Shown here: positions 8,523 through 16,685 of the stretch, one piece after another
Position numbering within the stretch: position 1 is the stretch's first letter
How the letters are laid out: the number at the start of each line of letters is the position of its first letter
From: Sphingomonas xinjiangensis
Lineage (GTDB): Bacteria; Pseudomonadota; Alphaproteobacteria; Sphingomonadales; Sphingomonadaceae
Reading direction: 5' to 3'
DNA length: 64,000 nt
Assembly (NCBI RefSeq): GCF_014199255.1
Contig: NZ_JACIJF010000003.1
Span: forward strand, 248,001 to 312,000
Made by a program: the position numbers and the translations under genes
The notes under the pieces: model-generated
Told to the model about the DNA's origin: nothing
Database searches by the model: none
The model's input: only the letters and a program-made list of their open reading frames with translations

Positions 8523-9425
8523 TCAGTCCTTGGCCGCCTTACCGTTGCCGTTGCCCGGCTTGTCGTTGCCCGTGCCGTTGCCGTTCCCGTTACCGGGATT
8601 GTCGTTACCCGTGCCGTTGCCATTCCCATTGCCGGGATTGTCGCTGCCCGCGCCGTTGCCGTTCCCATTGCCGGGATTGTCGCTGCCCGCGCCGTTGCCG
8701 TTCCCATTGCCAGGATTGTCGTTGCCAGCACCGTTGCCATTCCCATTGCCGGGATTGTCACTGCCCGCGCCGTTGCCGTTCCCATTGCCGGGATTGTCGT
8801 TGCCCGTGCCGTTGCCGTTCCCATTGCCGGGATTGTCGCTGCCCGCGCCGTTGCCGTTCCCATTGCCAGGATTGTCGTTGCCAGCGCCGTTGCCGTTCCC
8901 ATTGCCGGGATTGTCACTGCCCGCGCCGTTGCCGTTCCCATTGCCGGGATTGTCGTTGCCAGCGCCGTTGCCGTTCCCATTGCCGGGATTGTCGCTGCCC
9001 GCGCCGTTGCCATTCCCATTGCCGGGATTGTCGTTGCCAGCGCCGTTGCCGTTCCCATCGCCGGGGTGGTCGTTGCCAGCACCGTTGCCGTTCCCGTTGC
9101 CGGGATTGTCGTTGCCAGCACCGTTGCCGTTCCCATTGCCGGGATTGTCGCTGCCCGTGCCGTTGCCGTTCCCATTGCCGGGATTGTCGCTGCCCGCGCC
9201 GTTGCCGTTCCCATTGCCGGGATTGTCGTTGCCAGCGCCGTTGCCATTCCCATTGCCGGGATTGTCGTTGCCAGCACCGTTGCCGTTCCCATTGCCGGGA
9301 TTGTCGTTGCCCGTGCCGTTGCCATTCCCATTGCCGGGATTGTCGTTGCCAGCGCCGTTGCCGTTCCCATTGCCGGGATTGTCACTGCCCGCGCCGTTGC
9401 CGTTCCCATTGCCGGGATTGTCGTT
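8523..9425 (-). repeat. In-frame tandem repeat, 39-bp unit, 22 full copies plus one partial
   Basis: Each unit encodes [N/S]DNPGNGNGNG[A/T]G. Full units run from 9425 down to 8568, and a last diverged unit (NDKPGNGNGKAAKD) ends the gene. Copies differ mainly at two residues (Asn/Ser at position 1, Ala/Thr at position 12); one copy reads NDHPGDGNGNGAG. The period is a multiple of three, so all other frames stay open too and create long shadow ORFs. Confidence 0.95.
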
Positions 9426-10499
9426 ACCCGCGCCGGTGCCGGGCTTTTCAACAGGTGGTTTCGCATCAGGAGTTGGCTTGGACGGAGCGGACGGAGCGTC
9501 GGAGCCGTTTCCGTTACCCGCCCCAGGGCCAGCCGATGTGGCGGGATCACCAGTTCCGGACCCAAGACCCACTTCGTTGCTAGGCTTGATCGGATCAACG
9601 CCCACCGCTTCTCCCGTGACTCCGCTTCCGCGGCCCAAGTCGGCGCGAACCACAGCAGCGTTCACGCTCGCCACCTGGATGTCGCTGGCGCCGCTCACCA
9701 GGCCGTCGGTCATCCTGCCGAGGTCGACGGGCTTGGCCGTAATTGCCTGGGTGATCATTTGCGTGGTGAACAACTCCGCATCCGTCATGCCGGTGGGAGT
9801 GGACGAAGCACCCTCTGGCGCTGCGGCCTCGGCTGGGGCCGCGTCGGGCGCCTCACCGTCACCAGCCGGGCCGGACGATGGCGAAGGAGCTTCCGTCGCA
9901 GCCGGAGGCATGCTCCGGTGCGGGGAATCGATGGTGCGCGTGCCTTGCCCTTGCACCGTCAGCCGATATCGATCGGCGGCGGTGATGGTCGCCAGAATGC
10001 CTGGCCGGATCAACTCGCGCGCGCCGCCATCGATCGTGGAGGTCTCCACCGCCCCTTCAAGCACCTGCAACGACGCGCCTTCGCTAGAGACCGTAATCGA
10101 GAAGGTCGTGCCCTTCACTACGGCCGCCAGATAGGGCGTCTGCACGCCGAAATGCGGGTTCGGCTTCTTCTCGATCTGGAAGATGGCGTTTCCCCACTCC
10201 TGGAGCACTTCGAACATACCGCGCTTCTGGGCCGGCAGGGGAATGCGGATCCGGCTGTTGGCGGAGACGGTGATGAAGTCCTTGCCGCGAACCACCACTG
10301 CGCGCCCGCCAGGTCCGGTGGAAAGCGTCGCACCTGCCGCGACCACTCCGCCTCGTCCTACCGCGTGATCGCCTGCAGCGTCGCGAACGGTGACCCTGCC
10401 CGCGACTTCGCTGACGGTCCAGTTCGCCGACTGTGCATATGCAATCGGCGAGGACGCGAACAGCAGTGCTGCGGCAAGCAGCTTCAGAAGCCGTGACAC
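8523..10499 (-). CDS. Exported FecR-domain protein with 13-residue Asn/Gly repeat tail
   Basis: 658 residues from the GTG at 10499, which has GGGGG seven bases upstream; a TTG two codons earlier is less likely. A signal peptide (LLKLLAAALLFASSPIAYAQ) is followed by a FecR domain (~30-170; VGRGGVVAAGATLSTGPGGR, HFGVQTPYLAAVVKGTTFS), a Pro/Ala/Ser-rich linker, and a tail of 22 full copies plus a partial copy of [NS]DNPGNGNGNG[AT]G. Here the FecR domain is in a secreted protein, not an anti-sigma factor: there is no N-terminal sigma-binding part and no adjacent sigma gene. Neighbours are a CHASE2/EAL protein downstream and a divergent ShlB-type translocator. A structural or adhesive surface role is inference. 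Confidence 0.8.
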   Translation of the reverse strand: MSRLLKLLAAALLFASSPIAYAQSANWTVSEVAGRVTVRDAAGDHAVGRGGVVAAGATLSTGPGGRAVVVRGKDFITVSANSRIRIPLPAQKRGMFEVLQEWGNAIFQIEKKPNPHFGVQTPYLAAVVKGTTFSITVSSEGASLQVLEGAVETSTIDGGARELIRPGILATITAADRYRLTVQGQGTRTIDSPHRSMPPAATEAPSPSSGPAGDGEAPDAAPAEAAAPEGASSTPTGMTDAELFTTQMITQAITAKPVDLGRMTDGLVSGASDIQVASVNAAVVRADLGRGSGVTGEAVGVDPIKPSNEVGLGSGTGDPATSAGPGAGNGNGSDAPSAPSKPTPDAKPPVEKPGTGAGNDNPGNGNGNGAGSDNPGNGNGNGAGNDNPGNGNGNGTGNDNPGNGNGNGAGNDNPGNGNGNGAGNDNPGNGNGNGAGSDNPGNGNGNGTGSDNPGNGNGNGAGNDNPGNGNGNGAGNDHPGDGNGNGAGNDNPGNGNGNGAGSDNPGNGNGNGAGNDNPGNGNGNGAGSDNPGNGNGNGAGNDNPGNGNGNGAGSDNPGNGNGNGTGNDNPGNGNGNGAGSDNPGNGNGNGAGNDNPGNGNGNGAGSDNPGNGNGNGAGSDNPGNGNGNGTGNDNPGNGNGNGTGNDKPGNGNGKAAKD

Positions 10500-10578
10500 T
10501 GGCAAACCCCCAAATGTGGAGGATGGAAACTATCCGCGATGCCTTTCAACCGCGTTTGCACGCGTAGTTAACATGGGC

Positions 10579-10602
10579 GCTATTTGACGATTTCGTAATA
10601 GC
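10579..10602. promoter_or_regulatory. Inverted repeat in the FecR/ShlB divergent intergenic region
   Basis: GCTATT-(12 bases)-AATAGC, overlapping a TTGACG that could serve as a -35 element toward the translocator gene. No good -10 is evident at the right spacing. It may be an operator, but this is only a sequence symmetry. Confidence 0.3.
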
Positions 10603-10625
10603 TTAGCTTTAGCTCCCCACGAGTG

Positions 10626-12272
10626 ATGCGGACCACCGGTACAGTTGCGGCACTTTCAATGGGCGGAGCCATGCTCTGTGGAGCCGCGCATGCTCAAACC
10701 GCACTGGATCGCGTAGCACCTGCCACGTTGCGCCCCTCCGAGGAGCCAGAGCTGACAGCGCCCAAGCCGCGCGTTGCGATCGATGTGGCAGCGCCCAGCA
10801 GCAGGGTGGCCAGCGGCGCCGCGATCTTTGCTGGCGCGATCAGCATCGCAGGCCTTCAGGCGCTTTCGCCCGCCGATTTCGCGGACCTCATCGCCGAGCA
10901 GATCGGCAAGACGCTGGCGACGGACCAACTCGCGTCGCTCGCCAGTTCCATCGCCGATCGAGCACGTTCGCGCGGATACGCGTTCGCATCTGCATGGATC
11001 GGACCGCAGCGGCTCTCCAACGGCGTTCTCACCGTCAGCATCGATGAGGGCCGGGTGGATGCGATACGCTTCGACGGGCCCGAACAGCCGGCCGTGCGCC
11101 GCGCACTTGCAGCGCTGATCAACGGCAAGCCTGCTCGTCTGGGCGATGTCGAGCGCAGGCTGCTTATCGCTGGCGACGTGGACGGCGTGCGCATCCGCAA
11201 GACGCAGTTCCTGCGGGAGCATGGCAAGGGCGTCCTGCTGGTGCGGGTGACACAGGACAAGCTCGCTGCGCGCGTTGCCTTGTCCAACGAAGGCACCAAG
11301 CCGATCGGCCCCGAGCAGCTTCGTCTCGACGTAGACATGAACGCGCTGTTCTCCTCGGACGACGCCTTCACCGTCACCTATTCGACGACACCCGCGGAAC
11401 CCAGCGAGCTTCAATATGGTCGGCTACGCTACGCCAACCGGGTAAGTGCGGACGGCACTGAAGTTGCGCTGGTGGCGTCGGGCTCGGCTGCTAAGCCGGG
11501 TGCTTATCTAGAGCCGCTAGATCTGGAGAGCCGCAGCTGGTTTGTGGGTGCCGAACTGCTGCACCCGCTATGGCGCCGCCGCGATGCCAGTCTGTGGCTG
11601 CAGGCCGAACTGGGCGTACGCGACTTGCAGCAATGGCGCAGGTCCGTGCGCATCCGGCACGACCGGATCGCGACTGCGCGCGTATCGCTGTACGGCTATA
11701 GTGACCTTGCGGGCGGTCGGCTCCGGGTCAGCACAACATTGTCTCAGGGGTTCGGCATCTTCGGGGCCACCAGGCTCGCGGATCCGCTCGCCTCACGATA
11801 CGATGCCGATGCGACATTCACGGCGCTTAGCGCGTGGAGCGAGTGGAGCACCGAACTCGGCGGGCAATTCAGCCTCCGTTTGGCAGCCCAGAGTCAGCTA
11901 GCGTCGCAGCCGCTGTTGATTACCGAGGAAACCGGGCTAGGCGGCACAGGGTTTCTGCGGGGTTATGATTGGAGCGAGCGCAGCGGCGACCAGGGTGTGA
12001 TGGGGCTTGCCGAACTGCGTTACCTTTGGAACCAGCCGTTCGGAATGTTCCGCCGAGCGCAGCTCTACGTCTTCCTGGATGGGGGACAGGTCGGCAACTT
12101 GGCCAATGGCTTCGGCAGCGGCGAGCTCGCATCAACCGGAGGAGGCGTACGCACTGACTTTACCGCCAACATGGGCGCGAACCTTGAAGTTGCAGTTCCA
12201 CTCACCGGCGCGCGGTACGATACCGACGATGAAACGCCGAAGCTCAATCTCCGGCTGATCCGATCATTCTAG
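10626..12272 (+). CDS. ShlB/FhaC/HecB-type outer-membrane translocator (TpsB, Omp85 superfamily)
   Basis: 548 residues from the ATG at 10626 (a GTG immediately before is possible). Signal peptide ending near GAAHAQ. A POTRA region lies at ~60-190, and the rest is a transmembrane beta-barrel. The GGTGFLRGYDWSERSGDQG stretch contains the conserved LRGY-type L6 loop motif of Omp85/TpsB barrels, and the C-terminus (LNLRLIRSF) ends in the Phe typical of outer-membrane proteins. TpsB proteins export a dedicated partner across the outer membrane. No classical TpsA with a haemagglutinin secretion domain is present; the divergent FecR-repeat protein is the only exported neighbour and thus a candidate partner, by inference. 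Confidence 0.82.
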   Translation: MRTTGTVAALSMGGAMLCGAAHAQTALDRVAPATLRPSEEPELTAPKPRVAIDVAAPSSRVASGAAIFAGAISIAGLQALSPADFADLIAEQIGKTLATDQLASLASSIADRARSRGYAFASAWIGPQRLSNGVLTVSIDEGRVDAIRFDGPEQPAVRRALAALINGKPARLGDVERRLLIAGDVDGVRIRKTQFLREHGKGVLLVRVTQDKLAARVALSNEGTKPIGPEQLRLDVDMNALFSSDDAFTVTYSTTPAEPSELQYGRLRYANRVSADGTEVALVASGSAAKPGAYLEPLDLESRSWFVGAELLHPLWRRRDASLWLQAELGVRDLQQWRRSVRIRHDRIATARVSLYGYSDLAGGRLRVSTTLSQGFGIFGATRLADPLASRYDADATFTALSAWSEWSTELGGQFSLRLAAQSQLASQPLLITEETGLGGTGFLRGYDWSERSGDQGVMGLAELRYLWNQPFGMFRRAQLYVFLDGGQVGNLANGFGSGELASTGGGVRTDFTANMGANLEVAVPLTGARYDTDDETPKLNLRLIRSF

Positions 12273-12281
12273 AGTCATTAT

Positions 12282-13541
12282 CTATGAAGTTCGCAGGAGA
12301 TCGGTCTTGCGCTGACTCGTGCCATCCTGGCGCCGGTTCAGGCGGCGGGCGCTGAGCAGGGCCAAGGCCCAGACGAGCAGGCCGCCAAGGGCCAGCCCCG
12401 ATCCGACATAGCCCGTCGAGGTCCAGCCCCAGCCTGCCGCGATCGCCAAGCCCCCGAGCCAGGGGCCGAGCGCATTGGCGGTGTTGAAGGCCGAGTGATT
12501 GAGCGCGGCGGCAAGGGCCTGGGCTTCGCCGGCCACGTCCATCAGCCGGGTCTGGAGTACGGGCCCCAGCGCGCCGCCAAAGCCGATCGCGAAAATGTCT
12601 AGGCACAGCAGCCAGAAATTGCCGGCCGAGAGCGGGTAAAGCGCCAAAGCGATGGCGCTGCCGATCAGCAGCACGGCTGCGGTCGGCATCAGCGCGCGGT
12701 CGGCATAGCGCGGGGCGATGATGTTACCGGCAGTCATGCCGGCTCCGAAGACGCCGAGCGCGATCGGGATCATGCCGGCAGAAACGCGAGTTACTTCGAG
12801 CAGGGTCGAGGCGACGTATGTGTAGACGCAGAACATGCCGCCAAAGCCAATCGCGCCGATGCCGAGCGTCAACCAGACCTGCCCATTGCCGAGCGCGCCG
12901 AGCTCACGCAGCGGGCTGCCGGAGCGGTCCGGCTTGTCGGCAGGAGCGAGGAAATAGACCAGCACCATGGTGAGCAGCGCAAGCACCGCCACGAGCCCGA
13001 ACCCCCAGCGCCAGCCGATCGCCTGACCCATCCAGTTCGCCATCGGCACGCCGATCACGGTCGCAACCGTAAGGCCGAGCAGTACCCTGCCGACCGCTTG
13101 AGAACGCTTGTCGGTGGGGACCAGCGAGGCCGCCACCAGCGAGGCGATACCGAAATAGGCGCCGTGCGGCAGGCCGCTGAGAAAGCGGAACAGCAGCATC
13201 CATTCGTAATTGGAAGCGAGTGCGCTCAGGCCGTTGAACACCCCGAACATCGCCATTAGCAGGATCAGCAGGGTTCGACGGGCTAGTTTCGCCGAAAGCA
13301 CCGCGAGCACCGGGGCGCCGACCACCACGCCCAGGGCATAGGCACTGATGACGTGCCCTGCGGTCGGCTCGTCGATGCTGAGGCCCGACGCGAAATAGGG
13401 CAACAGGCTCATGGTCGCGAATTCGGTGGTGCCGATCGCAAAGCCGCCCATCGCCAGCGCGAAGTGAACCAGGCCGGGATGCCGGCTTGCCGGTGGAGCG
13501 GCAAGGGTGCTGGAATCGCGGGCGCTGGTCAGGTCGGGCAT
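12282..13541 (-). CDS. MFS transporter, DHA1-type efflux permease
   Basis: 419 residues from the ATG at 13541 (MPDLTSARDSS...), with twelve predicted membrane helices from about residue 25. GFAIGTTEFATMSLLPY in helix 1 is typical of the AraJ/PbuE/YdhP-like DHA1 families, which export sugars, purines, arabinose or drugs. A basic stretch after helix 2 (LSAKLARRTLL) fits the MFS loop motif A. The substrate cannot be read from sequence. It is convergent with the translocator gene, with only a ten-base gap. Confidence 0.8.
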   Translation of the reverse strand: MPDLTSARDSSTLAAPPASRHPGLVHFALAMGGFAIGTTEFATMSLLPYFASGLSIDEPTAGHVISAYALGVVVGAPVLAVLSAKLARRTLLILLMAMFGVFNGLSALASNYEWMLLFRFLSGLPHGAYFGIASLVAASLVPTDKRSQAVGRVLLGLTVATVIGVPMANWMGQAIGWRWGFGLVAVLALLTMVLVYFLAPADKPDRSGSPLRELGALGNGQVWLTLGIGAIGFGGMFCVYTYVASTLLEVTRVSAGMIPIALGVFGAGMTAGNIIAPRYADRALMPTAAVLLIGSAIALALYPLSAGNFWLLCLDIFAIGFGGALGPVLQTRLMDVAGEAQALAAALNHSAFNTANALGPWLGGLAIAAGWGWTSTGYVGSGLALGGLLVWALALLSARRLNRRQDGTSQRKTDLLRTS

Positions 13542-13597
13542 GCGCCGCAGGTGGCGATGCTGCAATGCAGCGTCAACCCGGGCGCACTGATTGCACG

Positions 13598-13708
13598 TTA
13601 TTGATAGCCGCCGTTTTCCTCGCGTTCCTCGGCGGCTTCTTCCTGCACCCGCTCCATCTCTTCGGACCGGTCGTCGGTAGCGGGCTCATCCTGGGGATCG
13701 TAGGTCAT
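13598..13708 (-). CDS. 36-residue acidic protein
   Basis: Very short gene: MTYDPQDEPATDDRSEE..., then an EMERVQEEAAEEREE helix, ending GGYQ. About 40 percent of residues are Asp or Glu. A good ribosome binding site (GGAGAA, seven to eight bases before the ATG) and its position 24 bases after the glycosyltransferase stop on the same strand support it as a real last gene of that unit. The middle is likely an amphipathic or coiled helix. No function known to me. Confidence 0.55.
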   Translation of the reverse strand: MTYDPQDEPATDDRSEEMERVQEEAAEEREENGGYQ

Positions 13709-13732
13709 CGCGTTTCTCCGGCTTCTTGCCGG

Positions 13733-14902
13733 TCAACGAAGCGAGGCGGAGGAAGGCTCCCTGCCTTCCAGCATCTCCAGATAAGTGTCGAGCACGACCT
13801 GGTTGATGACCTCCCAGCGATATGCCTGCGCCTTGGCATGCCCCGCCTGTGCCTGGGCGCGGTGCAGCGCGGGCTCCTGCGCCAAGCGGGCAATGGCCTG
13901 AACATAGGCTTCGACCTCGCGCGGGGGCACAAGGAAGCCTGTGACGCCTTCATCAATCAGATCCACTGCGCCGGTCGCTCGGGCGGCGACCACGGGGACG
14001 CCAGCCGCCATCGCCTCCAGCGTGACGTTACCGAAGGTCTCCGTTATCGACGGGTTGAACAGCACGTCCATCGACGCCACCGCGCGGCCGAGATCATCGC
14101 CGCGTTGGAAGCCCGCAAAGGCGGCGTCGGGCACGCGCTCGGCGAACCAGTCGCGCGCGGGCCCGTCACCGATTACCAGCACCTTGTGCGGCACGCCGCG
14201 GGCACGAAGCGAGCGGCAGACATCGGCAAAGATATCGAGGCCTTTTTCGAGCACCAAGCGGCCGAGAAAGCCGACTGCGAATTCATCGTCCGCGATGCCA
14301 AGCGACCGGCGCCAGGCAAGGTCGCGGCGTTCGGGATTGAACCGATCGTGATCGACTCCGCGCGACCAGGTGCGGATCGGAGTGCTGACGCCCCACTTGC
14401 GCAGCAGATCGGCAGTAGACCGGCCCGGGGTCACCACCTGATCGACACGGTTATAGAAGCGAGTCAGCGCCTTGATCATCAACGGCGCAACAAAACCGAT
14501 GCCGTAATATTGGGGATAGGTTTCGAACCGGGTGTGAAGCGAGGCGATGCTGGGGATGCCGCGCTCGCGCGCCCAGCTGACCGCGCGGTGCCCGAGCACT
14601 TCGGGCGCGGAGACATGAACGATATCGGGGGCAAAGGCTTCCAGGTCGCGCTTAGTGGCGGCAGGCAGGCGCCAAGCGAAGCGGTACTCGCTGCGCCCGC
14701 CTGGAACGGGCAAGGCCGGCACGCTGACCAATTCGCCGGTGGGAGCAAAGGCGGGCTTGTCTGTGGTGGGAGAATAGACCCGCAGCCTAACGCCCTGCGA
14801 CAGCAGGTGGCCGGCGAGGAAGTTCAGCGCCTGGTTCGCGCCGTCGCGGACATAATTGTAATTGCCGCTGAAGAGCGCGACGCGAAGGTCGGTGGGCTGC
14901 AT
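13733..14902 (-). CDS. Glycosyltransferase family 4, alpha-mannosyltransferase-like
   Basis: 389 residues. The N-terminal GT-B half starts VALFSGNYNYVRDGANQAL, typical of enzymes near GDP-mannose-dependent alpha-mannosyltransferases such as MgtA/PimB. The C-terminal half has LGRLVLEKGLDIF, VIGDGPARDWF and the donor-site SITETFGNVTLEAMAAGVPV (E-x7-E). It would be cytosolic or peripheral at the inner membrane and act in glycolipid or polysaccharide synthesis. It is followed by a 36-residue acidic protein and divergent from radA. Donor and acceptor are unproven. Confidence 0.83.
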   Translation of the reverse strand: MQPTDLRVALFSGNYNYVRDGANQALNFLAGHLLSQGVRLRVYSPTTDKPAFAPTGELVSVPALPVPGGRSEYRFAWRLPAATKRDLEAFAPDIVHVSAPEVLGHRAVSWARERGIPSIASLHTRFETYPQYYGIGFVAPLMIKALTRFYNRVDQVVTPGRSTADLLRKWGVSTPIRTWSRGVDHDRFNPERRDLAWRRSLGIADDEFAVGFLGRLVLEKGLDIFADVCRSLRARGVPHKVLVIGDGPARDWFAERVPDAAFAGFQRGDDLGRAVASMDVLFNPSITETFGNVTLEAMAAGVPVVAARATGAVDLIDEGVTGFLVPPREVEAYVQAIARLAQEPALHRAQAQAGHAKAQAYRWEVINQVVLDTYLEMLEGREPSSASLR

Positions 14903-15154
14903 CGCGGCGGCTTAGCGGCGGGGCCGGGAGCGGGCAAGTTTGCCACGACGGTGCCCTATTCTACAATGAGGATAGAGGGATCAACGAGGCGCCGGGGGGT
15001 GCGGAATGGACATGACCGACTGGAGCGCCTGGGAGGGCGTATTGAATGACGTTACCGGGGTGCCGGCAAATGATAACGAGGCGGGCTTCGGCCGGGCGTG
15101 CCCGATGTTGAGGGCTGTAGGGCCAAGCTGAACGCTGGACCGGGCGAGACAATT

Positions 15155-15169
15155 GTTCTCTTCCTGTTC
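15155..15169. promoter_or_regulatory. LexA (SOS) box upstream of radA
   Basis: GTTC-TCTTCCT-GTTC is an exact match to the alphaproteobacterial LexA operator GTTC-N7-GTTC. It lies 18 bases before the radA ATG, where bound LexA would block transcription or early elongation. The downstream gene acts in recombinational repair, which makes the match functionally sensible. Confidence 0.7.
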
Positions 15170-15187
15170 CCGTGTTAGTGCCGACAT

Positions 15188-16555
15188 ATGGCCAAGCCGA
15201 AGAAACGTTATGTCTGCCAATCCTGTGGATCGGTGACCTCGCAATGGGCCGGGCAATGCGGGGATTGCTCGGAATGGAACACCTTGCTGGAAGATGCCGG
15301 CGGCGTGGTGACGCCGTTTCAGGCACGGCACAACCTGCAATCGGGCGGGCGGGCTATCCAGCTGACCGGGCTCAACACCGCTATCGCGCTGCCGGACCGG
15401 ATGGCGACGGGCATCGCCGAGCTGGACCGCGCGCTTGGTGGCGGGTTCGTCGAAGCGAGCGCCACGTTGATCGGCGGCGATCCGGGTATCGGTAAATCGA
15501 CTTTGCTGCTCCAGGCGGCGGCCAAATTGGCGAAGGCGGGCCGGCAGGTCGCCTATGTTTCAGGCGAAGAGGCCTCCGACCAGGTTCGGCTGCGCGCGCG
15601 GCGGCTGGGATTGGGCGACGCGCCAGTGCAGCTCGCGGCGGCGACATCGGTACGCGACATCCTGACAACGCTGGGGCACGGCACGGCGCCGGATCTGCTG
15701 ATCATCGATTCGATCCAGACGATGCATTCAGACCTGATCGAAGGCGCGCCGGGCACGGTCAGCCAGGTGCGGGCGAGTTCGGGCGAGTTGATCCGTTTCG
15801 CGAAGGAGCGCGGCACCGCGCTGGTGCTGGTCGGGCATGTAACCAAGGACGGGTCGATCGCCGGACCGCGCGTGCTCGAGCATATGGTCGACACGGTCTT
15901 GGCCTTCGAAGGCGAGCGCAGCCACCAGTACCGCATCCTGCGCGCGGTGAAGAACCGCTTCGGCGGAACCGACGAAATCGGCGTGTTCGCGATGCAGTCC
16001 GAAGGGCTGGAGGAAGTGTCGAACCCATCCTCCTTGTTCCTGACGCAGCGGGACGAGACCGTGACGGGCACCGTGGTGTTTCCGGCTTTGGAGGGTACGC
16101 GGCCGGTGCTGGTCGAGATCCAGGCCTTGGTGGTGCGGCTGGCCAGCGGGGCGACGCCAAGGCGGGCGGTGGTCGGTTGGGACAGTGGACGGCTGGCGAT
16201 GATCCTGGCCGTGCTGGAGGCGCGGTGTGGCCTCAGCTTTTCGGCATGCGAAGTCTATCTGAACATCGCCGGGGGATATCGGGTGCAGGATCCCGCGGCC
16301 GATCTTGCCGTGGCAGCTGCGTTGGTGTCCGCACTGTCTGAGCGCCCGGTGCCGGTGGACGCAGTGCTGTTCGGCGAGGTCGCGCTGTCCGGAGAGGTAC
16401 GCCCGGTGGCGCATGGCGCACTGCGCTGCCGCGAAGCCGCCAAACTGGGCTTCGGGCGAGCCTTGGCGCCTTCGTCTCAGCCCGAGGCGGGCGGATTGAA
16501 GGTTGCCGGCTTCCGCAATTTGGGTGCGCTGGTGGAACATCTGCTCGGCCGGTAA
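15188..16555 (+). CDS. radA: DNA repair protein RadA
   Basis: 455 residues, normal length. RadA is a hexameric branch-migration ATPase that helps process recombination intermediates with RecA. Domains: an N-terminal C4 zinc finger (YVCQSCGSVTSQWAGQCGDC), a RecA-like ATPase with Walker A GGDPGIGKSTLLL, Walker B LLIIDSIQTM and the RadA-specific KNRFGGTDEIGVF, then a Lon-protease-like C-terminal domain (~285-455) without proteolytic function. The ATG has no strong Shine-Dalgarno sequence. A LexA box lies immediately upstream, so induction by DNA damage is likely. Confidence 0.96.
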   Translation: MAKPKKRYVCQSCGSVTSQWAGQCGDCSEWNTLLEDAGGVVTPFQARHNLQSGGRAIQLTGLNTAIALPDRMATGIAELDRALGGGFVEASATLIGGDPGIGKSTLLLQAAAKLAKAGRQVAYVSGEEASDQVRLRARRLGLGDAPVQLAAATSVRDILTTLGHGTAPDLLIIDSIQTMHSDLIEGAPGTVSQVRASSGELIRFAKERGTALVLVGHVTKDGSIAGPRVLEHMVDTVLAFEGERSHQYRILRAVKNRFGGTDEIGVFAMQSEGLEEVSNPSSLFLTQRDETVTGTVVFPALEGTRPVLVEIQALVVRLASGATPRRAVVGWDSGRLAMILAVLEARCGLSFSACEVYLNIAGGYRVQDPAADLAVAAALVSALSERPVPVDAVLFGEVALSGEVRPVAHGALRCREAAKLGFGRALAPSSQPEAGGLKVAGFRNLGALVEHLLGR

Positions 16556-16685
16556 ACGGTCCAGTGGGTAGCGGCAGCGCAATGCCAGCTTGCCTGAAGC
16601 ACGCATGATCGTTCCAGCAGGATCATCCCGCCGCCGCGGCGTGGGCATGGCATTGGGTTGCCGCGGCGGTTATGGCGCGGTGGGT

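Noticed and set aside
8523..9425. Regular 39-base repeats as a possible CRISPR array
   Set aside because: There are no unique spacers between repeats; the array is contiguous, in frame with the FecR-domain gene and encodes a continuous low-complexity tail.
8520..10496. Long rightward ORFs of 658 and 534 codons over the repeat region
   Set aside because: The repeat period is a multiple of three, so all frames stay open. The leftward frame alone has a signal peptide and FecR domain.
8523..10499. FecR-domain protein as an anti-sigma factor of an iron-responsive system
   Set aside because: There is no adjacent ECF sigma factor or receptor with a signalling domain. The protein starts with a signal peptide rather than a cytoplasmic sigma-binding domain and single membrane anchor.
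13487..15049. 520-codon rightward ORF
   Set aside because: It is antisense to the GT4 glycosyltransferase, shows no domain and has the Arg/Gly/His-rich composition of a GC-rich shadow frame.
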